A stretch of DNA of 64,000 bases from Streptomyces caelestis (GCF_001279005.1 NZ_LGCN01000240.1:124001-188000); one strand, 5' to 3'; counted from the first letter of the stretch, positions 9,212 to 18,555 are shown. Translations and numbers: made by a program. The notes: a model not told the origin generated them from the sequence alone.

Positions 9212-11524
9212 ATGCAGAATCCGCCCGGCGAGGAGCCGGAGACCACCCTCTCCGTGACGCCGCCGAAGAAGTGGGCGGCCGGAGTCCCCGCGGTCGTGCA
9301 CGCTCTGGAGTACTCCCTGGCGCAGACCTCCCCGCGCAAGACCGGGGTGGACCTGCTGGCCATGAACCAGGTGGGCGGGATCGACTGCCCCGGCTGCGCG
9401 TGGGCGGACCCGGCCCCGGGCCGGCGCCATCGCAACGAATACTGCGAGAACGGCGCCAAGCACATCAACGACGAGGCCACCACGCGCCGGGTCACCGCCG
9501 ACTTCTTCCGTGAGCACAGCGTCTTTGACCTCGCCGCCCGCTCCGACATGTGGCTCAACCAGCAGGGGCGGCTCACCGAGCCGATGATCAAGCGGCCCGG
9601 CTCCGAGCACTACGAGCCCATCGGCTGGAACGACGCCCTGGACGTCCTCGCGCAGGAACTCCGGGCGCTGGCCTCCCCCGACGAGGCCGTCTTCTACACC
9701 TCCGGCCGCGCCAGCAACGAGGCCGCCTTCGTCCTGCAGCTCTTCGCCCGCGCCTTCGGCACCAACAACCTGCCCGACTGCAGCAACATGTGCCACGAGT
9801 CCAGCGGCTTCGCCCTGAGTGAGACCCTGGGCACCGGCAAGGGCACCGTCAGCCTCGACGACCTCCACCACGCCGACCTGATCTTCCTGGTCGGGCAGAA
9901 CCCGGGCACCAACCACCCGCGCCAGCTCACCGCTCTGGAGGAGGCCAAGCGGGGCGGCGGCCGGATCGTGGCGGTCAACCCGCTGCCGGAGGCCGGGCTG
10001 CGGCGCTTCAAGAACCCGCAGAAGCCGAGCGGGATCGTCGGACGCGGCACCCAGCTCGCCGACCGTTTCCTGCACATCAAGCCCGGCGGCGACCTCGCCC
10101 TGTTCCAGGCCCTCAACCGCCTGCTGCTGGAGGCCGAGGACGCCCGGCCCGGCACCGTCCTGGACCACGACTTCATCGACGCCCACACCACCGGCTTCGA
10201 GGAGTTCGCCCGGCACACCCGCACCGTCGACTGGGACGACGTGCGCACGGCGACCGGATTGACCCGCGAGGAGATCGAGAAGGTCCGCGACGAGGTCCTG
10301 CGGAGCGAACGCGTCGTCGTCTGCTGGGCGATGGGCATCACCCAGCACAAGCACGGCGTGCCCACCATCCGGGAGATCGTCAACTTCCTGATGCTGCGCG
10401 GCAACCTGGGGCGCGCCGGCACCGGCGCCTGCCCGGTGCGCGGCCACAGCAACGTCCAGGGCGACCGCACCATGGGCATCTGGGAGCAGATGCCGGACAC
10501 CTTCCTCGACGCCCTGCAGAAGGAGTTCGGTTTCGACCCTCCGCGTCCGCACGGCCTGGACTCGGTGAACTCGATCAAGGCGATGCGCGAGGGCCGCATC
10601 AAGGTCTTCCTCGCCCTGGCCGGCAACTTCGTCCGTGCCGCTCCCGACAGCGAGGTCACCGAAGAGGCGATGCGCTCGTGCCGGCTGACCGCCCACATCT
10701 CCACCAAGCTCAACCGCTCGCACACCGTCTGCGGCGACACCGCGCTGATCCTGCCGACCCTGGGGCGCACCGAGCGTGACGTCCAGGCCGACGGCGAGCA
10801 GTTCGTCACCGTCGAGAACTCCATGAGCGAGGTGCACACCTCCCGGGGCCGCCTCGAACCGGCCTCCCCGCTGCTGCTCAGCGAAGTCGCCATTCTGTGC
10901 CGGCTCGCCCGCCGCACCCTGGGCGGCAAGGCGGAGATCCCCTGGGCCGAGTTCGAGGGCGACTACGGCACCATCCGCGACCGCATCTCCCGCGTCGTGC
11001 CGGGTTTCCACGACTTCAACGCACGGGTGACCCGCCCCGGGGGCTTTCAGCTGCCCAACCCGGTCAACGAGGGCGTCTTCAACAACAAGGTCGGCAAAGC
11101 CCTGTTCACCTGCAACGAGAGCGTGGTCCCCCGGGCGCCCGAGGGGCACCTGCTACTGCAGACGCTGCGCTCGCACGACCAGTGGAACACCGTCCCCTAC
11201 ACCGACAACGACCGCTACCGCGGCATCCACGGCAGCCGCCACGTCGTACTCGTCAACCCGGCCGACCTGACCGGACTCGGCCTCGCCCAGGGCGATCGCG
11301 TCGACCTCGTGAGCGTCTGGGCGGACGGCACCGAGCGCCGGGCCGAGAACTTCGAGGTCGTGTCCTACCCGGCCGCGAAGGGGTCGGCCGCCGCCTACTA
11401 CCCGGAGACGAACGTCCTGGTGCCGCTGGACAGCGTCGCGGACATCAGCAACCAGCCCACGTCGAAGGGCATCGTCGTCCGCCTCGAACCCACCCTCGAC
11501 CGGACACGGCCCGCACCCGCCTGA
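9212..11524 (+). CDS. FdhF/YdeP family molybdopterin oxidoreductase (formate dehydrogenase alpha-like)
   Basis: 770 residues, the usual size of the YdeP branch. Visible blocks are IDCPGCAW near residue 55, the DCSNMCHESSG segment near residue 190, VGQNPGTNHPR, the MLRGNLGRAGTGACPVRGHSN block near 395-415, and a C-terminal molybdopterin guanine dinucleotide-binding domain beginning around HDQWNTVPYTDNDRYRG. The family binds Mo-bisMGD; the physiological substrate is unknown for most members. An AGAAAGG sequence precedes the ATG. A strong hairpin follows the stop. Confidence 0.87.
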   Translation: MQNPPGEEPETTLSVTPPKKWAAGVPAVVHALEYSLAQTSPRKTGVDLLAMNQVGGIDCPGCAWADPAPGRRHRNEYCENGAKHINDEATTRRVTADFFREHSVFDLAARSDMWLNQQGRLTEPMIKRPGSEHYEPIGWNDALDVLAQELRALASPDEAVFYTSGRASNEAAFVLQLFARAFGTNNLPDCSNMCHESSGFALSETLGTGKGTVSLDDLHHADLIFLVGQNPGTNHPRQLTALEEAKRGGGRIVAVNPLPEAGLRRFKNPQKPSGIVGRGTQLADRFLHIKPGGDLALFQALNRLLLEAEDARPGTVLDHDFIDAHTTGFEEFARHTRTVDWDDVRTATGLTREEIEKVRDEVLRSERVVVCWAMGITQHKHGVPTIREIVNFLMLRGNLGRAGTGACPVRGHSNVQGDRTMGIWEQMPDTFLDALQKEFGFDPPRPHGLDSVNSIKAMREGRIKVFLALAGNFVRAAPDSEVTEEAMRSCRLTAHISTKLNRSHTVCGDTALILPTLGRTERDVQADGEQFVTVENSMSEVHTSRGRLEPASPLLLSEVAILCRLARRTLGGKAEIPWAEFEGDYGTIRDRISRVVPGFHDFNARVTRPGGFQLPNPVNEGVFNNKVGKALFTCNESVVPRAPEGHLLLQTLRSHDQWNTVPYTDNDRYRGIHGSRHVVLVNPADLTGLGLAQGDRVDLVSVWADGTERRAENFEVVSYPAAKGSAAAYYPETNVLVPLDSVADISNQPTSKGIVVRLEPTLDRTRPAPA

Positions 11525-11538
11525 CCGGCCGCACGACC

Positions 11539-11591
11539 GGGAAGCGAAGCCGGTGGCCCCGCGTCCGGCGGGACCATCGGCTTCGCTTCCC
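11539..11591 (+). terminator. Intrinsic terminator after the YdeP-family gene
   Basis: A perfect 14-base inverted repeat (GGGAAGCGAAGCCG at 11539-11552, complement at 11578-11591) with a 25-base loop starts 15 bases after the stop. There is no U-tract, as is usual in Streptomyces. Confidence 0.75.
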
Positions 11592-11671
11592 GCAGGACGC
11601 CATTGACGCGCGTAGCTCGTTGCCGCACTCTGGGCTCCGGTTGTTGTCGACTCAACGGTCGGGAGGCCGGA

Positions 11672-12406
11672 ATGTTCGGACGCGCGTCACGCCTGCTTCT
11701 CTCATTTGTCATGCTCATGACTGGCATGGTGGCCGGGATGGGCGTCGCGGCCGGAACCGCGCATGCCGACTCCTGCTACACCTGGAACCGCTCCCTCTCC
11801 CAGGGGTCCTCCGGCAGCGACGTGACCCAGCTCCAGATCCGGGTCGCCGGCTGGGTGACCTCCGGCGAGCGGCTCTCCTACGACGGCCAGTACGGCGCAC
11901 GGACCGCCGCCGCCGTCAAGAAGTTCCAGGCCGCGTACGGACTGAGCGCGGACGGGGTCGCCGGCCCCTCGACCTTCAGCAAGATCTACGCTCTCCAGGA
12001 CGCCGACTGCACGCCCGTCCACTTCAGCTACGCCGAACTCAACAAGTGCAACTCCGACTGGTCCGGCGGCGCGGTCTCCGCGGCCACCGCCAAGTCGAAC
12101 GCGCTCAAGACCATGTGGAAGCTGGAGGCGATGCGGCACGCCCTCGGCGACGTCCCGATCACCATCTCCAGCGGCTTCCGCTCCCGCGCGTGCAACAACG
12201 CGGTCGGCGGCTCCGCGACCAGCCGTCACCTCTACGGAGACGCGGCCGACCTCGTCGGCTCACCGTCCTTGTGCCGCCTCGCCCAGCAGTCCAGGACGCA
12301 CGGCTTCTCGGAAATCCTCGGCCCGGGCTACCCGGGTCACAACGACCACACCCACGTGGCCTTCGACCCGTCACCGTACTGGTCGGCCCCCACCTGCGGC
12401 ATCTGA
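11672..12406 (+). CDS. Secreted D-Ala-D-Ala carboxypeptidase, M15 family, with N-terminal peptidoglycan-binding domain
   Basis: About 244 residues. A signal peptide (to HADS near residue 33) is followed by a PG_binding_1 domain (roughly 40-105, ending AAYGLSADGVAGPSTF) and an M15 peptidase domain. The zinc ligands are visible: SRHLYGDAADL gives His and Asp, and HNDHTHV gives the last His pair, so the peptidase looks active. It is expected to act extracellularly on cell-wall peptides. GGGAGG precedes the ATG by six bases. A perfect hairpin follows. Confidence 0.88.
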   Translation: MFGRASRLLLSFVMLMTGMVAGMGVAAGTAHADSCYTWNRSLSQGSSGSDVTQLQIRVAGWVTSGERLSYDGQYGARTAAAVKKFQAAYGLSADGVAGPSTFSKIYALQDADCTPVHFSYAELNKCNSDWSGGAVSAATAKSNALKTMWKLEAMRHALGDVPITISSGFRSRACNNAVGGSATSRHLYGDAADLVGSPSLCRLAQQSRTHGFSEILGPGYPGHNDHTHVAFDPSPYWSAPTCGI

Positions 12407-12411
12407 CCGAC

Positions 12412-12458
12412 GGGGCTGTCGCGGGGATCGGCCGACGGGCGATCCCCGCGACAGCCCC
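12412..12458 (+). terminator. Intrinsic terminator after the M15 peptidase
   Basis: A perfect 19-base inverted repeat (12412-12430 with 12440-12458) separated by nine bases starts six bases after the stop codon at 12404-12406. It is one of the strongest stems in the window. Confidence 0.8.
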
Positions 12459-12486
12459 GGGCCGGTGCACCACCACATCCCTGGGA

Positions 12487-12960
12487 CGACCGCGTCGCCC
12501 GGCGTGCAGGCGTCGGCCCCGCCACGCCGTACCGGCGCTTCCCGACCGAGCAGGCACTGATCGTGGAGACCCGCGCCGAGCAGCGGCGGGCCTGTCATGC
12601 CGCCGTTCATGACGCCCTCGCGGACGCGGACCCGTGGCACGGGTTCCGGAACCCGGTCGAGCGGATCTGTGGACTCCACGCGCACAGCCGGGGATTCGCC
12701 GACGCCTTCCCCGAGGCCATGGACTTCGCCGCCGGCCGGGAGCGGACTCCGGGCGCGGCCGGCGAACCGGCCCGCCGCGCCCAGGAGACCGGCCGATCGC
12801 GCCCCGGCTTCGTCGTCGACGACCTGATCCTCATGCCATGGCCCACCGGGGCCTCCGGGACACGCCGCGCACCGCCCGGTTCGCGGCCTCCCGCCGCTTC
12901 GCCGCCTACGTGATCGGGGGCATTGCGCGCCGCCCCGGAGACGGGAGCGCCTACGCCACT
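12487..12960 (+). pseudogene. Remnant of a TetR-family regulator (N-terminally truncated and frameshifted)
   Basis: The plus strand reads DDRVARRAGVGPATPYRRFP then TEQALIVETRAEQRRACH, which is the second half of a TetR HTH (usually VARRAGVGxATLYRRFPTK). A normal-looking ligand domain follows to VVDDLILM near 12835. There the frame shifts and the family C-terminus (MAHRGLRDTPRTARFAASRR) continues in another frame. No start codon or first HTH helix is present. The gene starts just after the terminator of the M15 gene, so its 5' end seems to have been lost there. Confidence 0.75.
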
Positions 12961-13469
12961 GCCGCCGGCACCATGCCTGCGGTGCGCACACTCACCCGGC
13001 ACGCCATGGACCCGTCACCTGGAGGTTCGGCGGTCCTCGCGGCTCAGTGGACTGGCCGGGTCCCTGCCGCCAGGGGCCGTGTGTCACCGGGCCGGGAGCG
13101 ACGACGGCGCAGTCCGTTCACGTGAGCGCGGCCGAACCCCGCGCACCGGCGGAGCGCGTTCCGCGGGGGACGACGACGCCGCGTCGACGCATCAGTTCCT
13201 CCACCTCGCGAAAGCTCGGCAGGAAGCGGTGACGCAGTCGGCGGTGAGTACGGTGGCGCCCCCGGTCGCCCGCATCCTCTCCATGCCGCTGAACGTGCCG
13301 GGCGCGCGAGGGACCGGCCTCGCCGGCCGTCCGGGGAACACTCATGTCGATCTTGTGCAGCTTTGCGGTCGACGGCATGGAACCCGGACGAGGCCGCTCA
13401 TCTCGCCACGCGGCACCTGTCGACTTCGTGATAGCACGGAGCGACCAGACAGAGAGGGCCTACGACGTC
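12961..13469. other. Decayed interval between the TetR remnant and YceI
   Basis: About 500 bases without an intact gene. The only recognisable content is the IS6-type transposase relic at 13166-13237. The remainder shows no domain on either strand; the promoter of the YceI gene presumably lies at its right end. Confidence 0.45.
13166..13237 (-). mobile_element. Short relic of an IS6-family transposase
   Basis: The minus strand encodes RHRFLPSFREVEELMRRRGV, which matches the early conserved block of IS6-family transposases (YRFxLSFREVEExxxxRGVxVS). The surrounding frame does not continue the transposase, and no inverted repeats or DDE triad can be found. Because the match is short, this is a moderate-confidence call. 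Confidence 0.45.
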
Positions 13470-14132
13470 ATGGGCATCTTCAGCCGCCGCCAGACAGACG
13501 TGATCGAGCCGACGCCGGTTGCCGGCGCCGGTGTGCCCGCAGCGAGGGCCTCGACCACCGGTGCCGCACTGGATCCGACGCTGCGGGCGTTGACCGGGCG
13601 ATGGACCATCGACCGCCCGCACAGCCGCATCGGTTTCTCTGTCCGTCACGCGATGGTGACGACGGTTCGGGGTGCTTTCAGCGACTACGACAGCACTCTG
13701 TACTTCGACGGGGCGCGGCCCTCCGAGTCGCGGGCCGACCTCGTCATTCGGGTTGCCAGCGTCGACACGGGCGTGGAACAGAGGGACGCGCACCTCATCG
13801 GCCCCGACTTCTTCGACGCGCGGCGCCACCCGGAGATGGTGTTCCGCAGCACCTCCGCCTTCCACGAGGGCGGGGAGAGCTTCCGCATGACGGGAGAGCT
13901 GACCATCCGCGGCGTCACCCGGCCCGTCGACCTGCAACTCGACTACCTCGGCTCGGTCCTGGATCCGTTCGGGTACGAGCGAGCCGGCTTCGACGGCACC
14001 ACCACCATCGACCGCACCGAGTGGGGCCTGGCCTACGACCAGCGCCTCAAGAACGGCGGCGCCATGGTGAGCGAGAAGGTCCGGTTGCAGTTCGACATCT
14101 CCGCGATCCGGGTCACGTCATCACCGTCCTGA
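13470..14132 (+). CDS. YceI family protein
   Basis: About 220 residues. From residue 38 the YceI lipocalin-like fold is clear: WTIDRPHSRIGFSVRHAMVT, then FFDARRHPEMVFRS, GELTIRGVTRPVDL, and a C-terminal FDGTTTIDRTEWGL. Relatives bind isoprenoid or quinone-like lipids. The N-terminal 35 residues are Ala/Thr-rich with no signal peptide. The ATG at 13470 has a GAGAGGG site upstream. Confidence 0.85.
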   Translation: MGIFSRRQTDVIEPTPVAGAGVPAARASTTGAALDPTLRALTGRWTIDRPHSRIGFSVRHAMVTTVRGAFSDYDSTLYFDGARPSESRADLVIRVASVDTGVEQRDAHLIGPDFFDARRHPEMVFRSTSAFHEGGESFRMTGELTIRGVTRPVDLQLDYLGSVLDPFGYERAGFDGTTTIDRTEWGLAYDQRLKNGGAMVSEKVRLQFDISAIRVTSSPS

Positions 14133-14556
14133 TGGGCTCCCTCGCCCTCCAGAGGCGCTCGCGTCGCCGAGGAACGGCTTTCCGGGGTTCTGCGCCTTCG
14201 GCCGGTGGAGGCGTCCCGCCCGCTCATCGGCAGCGCGCCCGCCCTGTCCTCTCCCCCGCCGACGTGTCCTGTCCGACGGCGGCACGGCGCGGCGGCTCCG
14301 GCCCCCGCGCGGTACCGGCGAGCGCACCCCGCCCCCGCACTGTGTCCGTGCCTGCGGGGAGCAGCCCGCGTGAAGCGTCGCCGGGCGTACAGCGAGGGCG
14401 AAGGCGCGGACGACTTCGGCGAGGCCGTGCCGTTCCGGCTCGAAGGCGAGCACGGCCGCGTCCTCGCCGTACGTCTGTCGTCCTTCGGCGCACCGGAGGG
14501 CGCCGACGCGGTGCGAGGGTCGTGTCGCTGCCGTCGCGGTGCCGGGCCGGGATCGC
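14133..14556. other. Interval without a recognisable gene
   Basis: About 420 bases between the convergent YceI and VOC genes. A plus-strand frame at about 14390-14520 has fair codon bias but no family I recognise and no credible start. Nothing else is evident. Confidence 0.35.
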
Positions 14557-14931
14557 TCAGGCGCCCGGAAGGAAGAGACAGAACGGGTGACCATGAGGGT
14601 CACGGAGGACTCGTACGTCCTTTTGGGGCTGGTGGTCCTCCAGCGTCGCGCCCAGGGCGCAAGCCCGCTCGGTCTCCGCCTCCAAGTCGTCGACCTGCAG
14701 GTCCACGTGTGCCTGCATCTGCTGAGTACCTGATCGCTGAGGCCACACCGGGGGCGTGTGATCGGCTTCCAGTTGGAAGCTGAGACTGGGGCGGTCCTGT
14801 TCGGGATCCCGCAGCCGGACCCATTCGGGGTCCCGCTCGATCTCCTGCCAGCCCAGCAGGGCACGGTAGAAGTCGGCCAGCGCGGGCGGATCGGGAGTGC
14901 CGAGGACAAAGGCACCGAGCATCGTCGTCAT
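14557..14931 (-). CDS. VOC (glyoxalase/bleomycin-resistance fold) family protein
   Basis: About 124 residues, a single VOC domain. It opens with LGAFVLGTPDPPALADFYRA, has the central HVDLQVDDLEAE metal-site strand with His, and ends with VLRDPHGHPFCLFLPG. The start at 14931 is set by a GGGTGGGGG sequence immediately upstream and by the usual VOC N-terminus; a longer frame lacks support. Substrate unknown. Confidence 0.82.
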   Translation of the reverse strand: MTTMLGAFVLGTPDPPALADFYRALLGWQEIERDPEWVRLRDPEQDRPSLSFQLEADHTPPVWPQRSGTQQMQAHVDLQVDDLEAETERACALGATLEDHQPQKDVRVLRDPHGHPFCLFLPGA

Positions 14932-15302
14932 GCCCCCACCCTGCCCCCGGCGCCCGCCCCCATGCATCGGCCCGCGCAGGGGCGGACCAGTGCCGGTCCA
15001 GAGGTGCCGGGCGCCCCTCCTGCGGCCCGTGAGCACTTCTGCGAGCGGCCGCCGGACCGGTGCCCCTGGCCACCCGCCCTCCGCCGGGCATGGGCCGGCT
15101 TCGCCATGACGGACCGGCCCCCTGAGCCGCCCGCGACACCGTCGAACACCCTGTCATGACCTACGCCCGCAGCGACGCCGCCGCCCACCAGGTCGTCGAA
15201 GACCCCCAAGAGCGAACGCGAACGGCGCGACGGCCACCCCGCGGCCAGGTGACCGGGCACCGGGCCTCGACGTGCCTCCTGGCCCGAAGTCCAGGGAGCA
15301 CG
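14932..15302. other. Interval without a recognisable gene
   Basis: About 370 bases between the VOC gene and the end of the HATPase gene. No frame has a recognisable domain or a well-placed ribosome site, and I see no strong hairpin. Confidence 0.35.
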
Positions 15303-15782
15303 TCAAAGCGGCTGTCGCCCGGCGAGAGCACCTGCGGGCTCGTCCAGCAGGGCGATGCGGGCCGTGATGCTCTTGCCGACCGGCTCGCGCTGCGCCGCGA
15401 AGCCCTGGCAGACGGCCATGACGATCTCCAGGCCGTGCTGGCCCACCCGGCCGGCGTCCGCGGCCCGGGCGAGCGGCAGCACCGGGTCGGAGTCCCACAC
15501 CCTCACCTCCACGGTGTCACCGATGACGCGCAGATCCAGCAGCGCCGGCCCGGGAGCGTACTTGCGGGCGTTGGTGACCAGCTCGCTGACCACCAGTCGG
15601 GTCACGTCGATGGCACGCCGGGAGACCGGCAGGCCGTGCTCGGCCTGGACGCGAGCGAGGAAGTCGGCGGCCAGGTGGCGGGCATGGGCGATGTCGGCGC
15701 CGTCCCCGTCCAGGGCGATCGTGGTGTGTATGCGCCGCTCGTCCGGCGCCGCACCGTCCGCGCCCAAGGGAACTGGATTCAT
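15303..15782 (-). CDS. RsbW-type anti-sigma serine kinase (HATPase_c_2)
   Basis: About 159 residues. The N-box is clear as VTRLVVSELVTNARKYAPGP near residue 70; the later G-box is weak but present around GRVGQHGLEIVMAV. These proteins bind an anti-anti-sigma STAS partner or a sigma factor and phosphorylate the STAS serine. A STAS gene lies divergently 156 bases away and is the natural partner candidate. The start at 15782 (MNPVPLG) is chosen from domain length; an upstream in-frame ATG is possible. Confidence 0.8.
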   Translation of the reverse strand: MNPVPLGADGAAPDERRIHTTIALDGDGADIAHARHLAADFLARVQAEHGLPVSRRAIDVTRLVVSELVTNARKYAPGPALLDLRVIGDTVEVRVWDSDPVLPLARAADAGRVGQHGLEIVMAVCQGFAAQREPVGKSITARIALLDEPAGALAGRQPL

Positions 15783-15938
15783 CCCGGCCACCTTCGCCAC
15801 CCCGTTCACACCTCGCGCGTACCCGCGCAGGGACGGGTGACGCCTCATGTCCCTCTGTCGTCTCCGTCACACACGGGCATCACCCGGTGCGTGCGGGGCA
15901 ATCACCGGGTGAAGGTTTGGTGTGTAAGTATCACTGAC

Positions 15939-16316
15939 ATGTCTGAGGGAAAAGTGGCGAACAGCAATCGGGCTGAACAGCGGGAACAACTGTCGGTCGC
16001 AGCCACCGCCACTGACGGCGTCCAGGTGCTGAACCCGGCCGGGGAGATCGATCACCACACCGGCGATGCCCTCCGCCACGCCCTGGACGTCGCCCTCACC
16101 GCTCACCCCCGTGTCGTGGTCGACCTGGGTGGGGTGACTTTCATGGACTCCAGCGGCATCAACGTCCTCATCGCCGCTCATCACGCCCTCACCCAGGCCG
16201 GCGGCTGGCTGCGCCTGGCCGCGCCCACGGACACCGTGATGCGCACCCTGCAGATCGTCGGCGTCGACGCCGTCATCGACTGCCACGACACCCTCCGCCA
16301 GGCCCTTGCCGACTGA
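15939..16316 (+). CDS. STAS-domain anti-sigma factor antagonist (RsbV/SpoIIAA type)
   Basis: 125 residues. It has the STAS pattern GVQVLNPAGEIDHHTGDALR, then VVVDLGGVTFMDSSGINVLI with the phosphorylatable serine in MDSSG near residue 75. The divergent neighbour encodes a matching HATPase kinase, so a local partner-switch is likely. The upstream 156-base divergent region should hold both promoters. Confidence 0.85.
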   Translation: MSEGKVANSNRAEQREQLSVAATATDGVQVLNPAGEIDHHTGDALRHALDVALTAHPRVVVDLGGVTFMDSSGINVLIAAHHALTQAGGWLRLAAPTDTVMRTLQIVGVDAVIDCHDTLRQALAD

Positions 16317-16560
16317 CCGCTGCGACAGGTCGGCCATGCGCCGGCCGGCCGTGACCGAGGCGTGATCACTTTCGTGGGCGGAAAACCCGGCGCGGTCCGG
16401 TCGCTGCGGAGCGGCCGGCCGGGTCCGGCGAGGCGACATGCGCCGGGGCGATGCCGGGGGATCCGTGGCCGCGTTCGAACATGCCGGGCGAGCGGCATGC
16501 GAGGCCGAGGCAGGAGGCGACGACGGTGGCCAGCGTGCGACGTGGCGCAGGTACGCCGCG

Positions 16561-17130
16561 TCAGTGGGGGACATGGGCCCGCCGCCTCTCCTCGAGGACG
16601 GTGATCGTGCGCGCGCACCAGTCGCGGTTCTCCCGTTCGAAGGCCACGCCGCGCAGACAGGTCAGGTACGGGCCGATGCGGTCGCCGTGACGGAGGAACT
16701 CCTCTTCCGTACGGTCGCCGCGCAGGCGGCGCAGCAGGGCGCCGAAGAGGTCTATCTTGGCCTGGGCGATCCGGGCGCGCTCGGTGAGCTGGGCGACGAG
16801 CGCGGCGGTGTCGACGTGGTCGGCGGCCTGGACCTTGACGAGCAGGTCGTCGCGGACGACGGCCGGCTTGGCGGAGGCGGCCGTGAAGGTCTCCAGTTCC
16901 ACGAGGCCGGCGTCGGTCACGTGGAACAACCGCTTGTTCGGCCGGCTCTCCTGCAGCACCTCCCGGCCCGCGACCAGCCCTTCCTTCTCCAGCCGGGTCA
17001 GCTCGGCGTAGAGCTGCTGCGGCTGTGCGTACCAGAAGTTGGCCACACCGACGTCGAACGCCTTGGCCAGCTGATAGCCGCTGAGCTCACCGTCGAGCAG
17101 CGCCGCCAGCACGGCGTGCCTCAGTGCCAT
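16561..17130 (-). CDS. PadR-family transcriptional regulator
   Basis: 189 residues. The N-terminal winged helix is typical of PadR (ALLDGELSGYQLAKAF, then PQQLYAELTRLEKEGLV and a RLFHVTDAGLVELE wing), followed by a long helical C-terminal dimerisation domain (PadR_2 type). It is transcribed away from a SnoaL-like gene; a perfect palindrome in the intergenic region is its likely operator. Expected role: repressor of the neighbour and of itself. Confidence 0.88.
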   Translation of the reverse strand: MALRHAVLAALLDGELSGYQLAKAFDVGVANFWYAQPQQLYAELTRLEKEGLVAGREVLQESRPNKRLFHVTDAGLVELETFTAASAKPAVVRDDLLVKVQAADHVDTAALVAQLTERARIAQAKIDLFGALLRRLRGDRTEEEFLRHGDRIGPYLTCLRGVAFERENRDWCARTITVLEERRRAHVPH

Positions 17131-17177
17131 GGGATCCCTTCCTCACATGCCTCTGTCCCCCAGAGGGATATTCATGG

Positions 17178-17195
17178 TACTCATAAAAATGAGTA
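17178..17195. promoter_or_regulatory. Probable PadR operator (perfect palindrome)
   Basis: TACTCAT-AAAA-ATGAGTA is a perfect 7-base inverted repeat with a 4-base spacer, nearly extended to ATGGTACTCAT on the left and ATGAGTAATCAT on the right. It sits in the only AT-rich stretch of the neighbourhood, between the PadR start (17130) and the SnoaL-like start (17205), ten bases from the latter. Position and symmetry suggest the regulator's operator; no experimental site is known to me. Confidence 0.6.
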
Positions 17196-17204
17196 ATCAT
17201 ATTG

Positions 17205-17657
17205 ATGACTATGAAGGCGGGGCCTTTGAACACTCCCGACCGTTTCCGCGCAGCCGTCGACAACCAGGACCTCGCGGCCCTGGACGACCTGTTCACCGAC
17301 GACATCCGCCTCTACAGCCCCGTCACGTTCACGCCCTTCGAGGGCAAACCGGCGGTGCTGGGACTCTTCAGGGTCCTGCTGCGGACCTTCGAGGACTTCC
17401 GGTACATCGGCCACCACACCGGCACCGCGCAGACCAGCGGCGACGCCACCACCGCACCGTCCGCAGTGCTGCTCTTCCGCGCCAGGGCGGGCGGCAAGGA
17501 GATCCACGGCATCGACCTGCTGCACTTCGACGACGACGGCCGGATCAAGGAGTTCACCGTCATGGTCCGGCCCCGGTCCGCCGTGCACGCCCTCGGCGAG
17601 GCGGTCCTCGCCGGCCTGGTCGCGGACGGACCGGCCCCGGCGCCGCCCCCTCCGTAG
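17205..17657 (+). CDS. SnoaL-like / NTF2-fold protein
   Basis: About 150 residues. It carries the SnoaL-like pattern: [20 protein letters not shown] near the N-terminus, [16 protein letters not shown], and [20 protein letters not shown] toward the end. Such proteins are small enzymes or ligand-binding proteins of the NTF2 fold. Starts at 17202 (TTG), 17205 (ATG) and 17211 (ATG) are all in frame, and no clear Shine-Dalgarno is seen. It is probably controlled by the divergent PadR regulator. Confidence 0.78.
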   Translation: MTMKAGPLNTPDRFRAAVDNQDLAALDDLFTDDIRLYSPVTFTPFEGKPAVLGLFRVLLRTFEDFRYIGHHTGTAQTSGDATTAPSAVLLFRARAGGKEIHGIDLLHFDDDGRIKEFTVMVRPRSAVHALGEAVLAGLVADGPAPAPPPP

Positions 17658-17804
17658 GCGGCCCGCGGGCCAGGGACCGAAAACCGGCTCCCCGGCCGAC
17701 CGGACGTGCCGAGTGGTCCGCGGCGGCTGTCGATCAGCCGGAGGGCGGGAAACCCGGGAACGTCGAAGTGATGCGCGGCGCCGTCCAGGCGCTCCGGTTC
17801 GGGT

Positions 17805-18555
17805 GTGCGCGATCACGACCGGACGCAGGCTCGTTTCCTCGGTATCGCAGAACCGGCCGAAGCCCCGCCCGTGGCGGTCGTGGTCGACGTCATGCGTGCT
17901 TTCACGGTGGCCGCCTGGGCCTTCGCCCGAGGAACGGAAGAGACCGTTCCCGCCGAGTCGCCGGACGAAGCCCTGGCACTCAGAACTCGCCACCCGGACC
18001 GGGTGGCGCTCAAGGACGGTCCGCCCGCGCCCGGGTTCGACACCGTCGACTCGCCGGGCCTGCTGCGGTCCGTCGGCCTCGGCGGACGGACCGCCATGCG
18101 AGAAGACCACCGCGGGGACGGCCGGCGCCCTCGCGGTCAAGGAAGCCTCGCTGCTGCTGCGCGCCGGCTTCGTGGTGGCGGAGGCGACGGCCCGGCTCCT
18201 GCGGGCACGCCGGTGCGACAGCGTCATGTTCGTGGTCACCGGCGAGAACGGGCGGGCCGAGGAAGACCCGGCGTGCGCCCGGTACATCGCGCGGAGGGCC
18301 GCCGGGGCCGGTGCGGATGCGGCCGGGTTCCTCCGCCGCGCCGACGCGTCGCGAGCCGCCGAACTGCGGGAGGGCGTGCGTCAAGGAGCCCACCCCGACG
18401 ACGTCGCGCTCTGTCTCGCACTCGACCGGTTCCCCTTTGCCATGGCGGCGGCCCCGGAGGACTCGCTCATGGTCCTCCGGCCGCACGCCGCGTCTTCGCC
18501 GGCCGACGGGGCTTCGCTCCGATCGCCGGTGAGGTCCGTGCCGGCGCGGGCCTGA
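17805..18555 (+). pseudogene. comB: 2-phosphosulfolactate phosphatase-family (ComB) gene with an internal frameshift
   Basis: The first part ([20 protein letters not shown], then [20 protein letters not shown]) and the second ([19 protein letters not shown], then [20 protein letters not shown] and [20 protein letters not shown]) are both faithful ComB-family sequence. They lie in different frames, with the switch at about 18095-18105 in the conserved GRT...KTTAGT motif. No other damage is visible, so it is either a very young pseudogene or a one-base sequence error. ComB hydrolyses phosphosulfolactate in coenzyme M-type synthesis; in actinomycetes the role is unclear. Confidence 0.75.

Noticed and set aside
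7778..11149. A 1123-codon open frame on the minus strand opposite the YdeP gene
   Set aside because: It is the antisense shadow of a strong GC-biased gene; it has no domain and is low in complexity.
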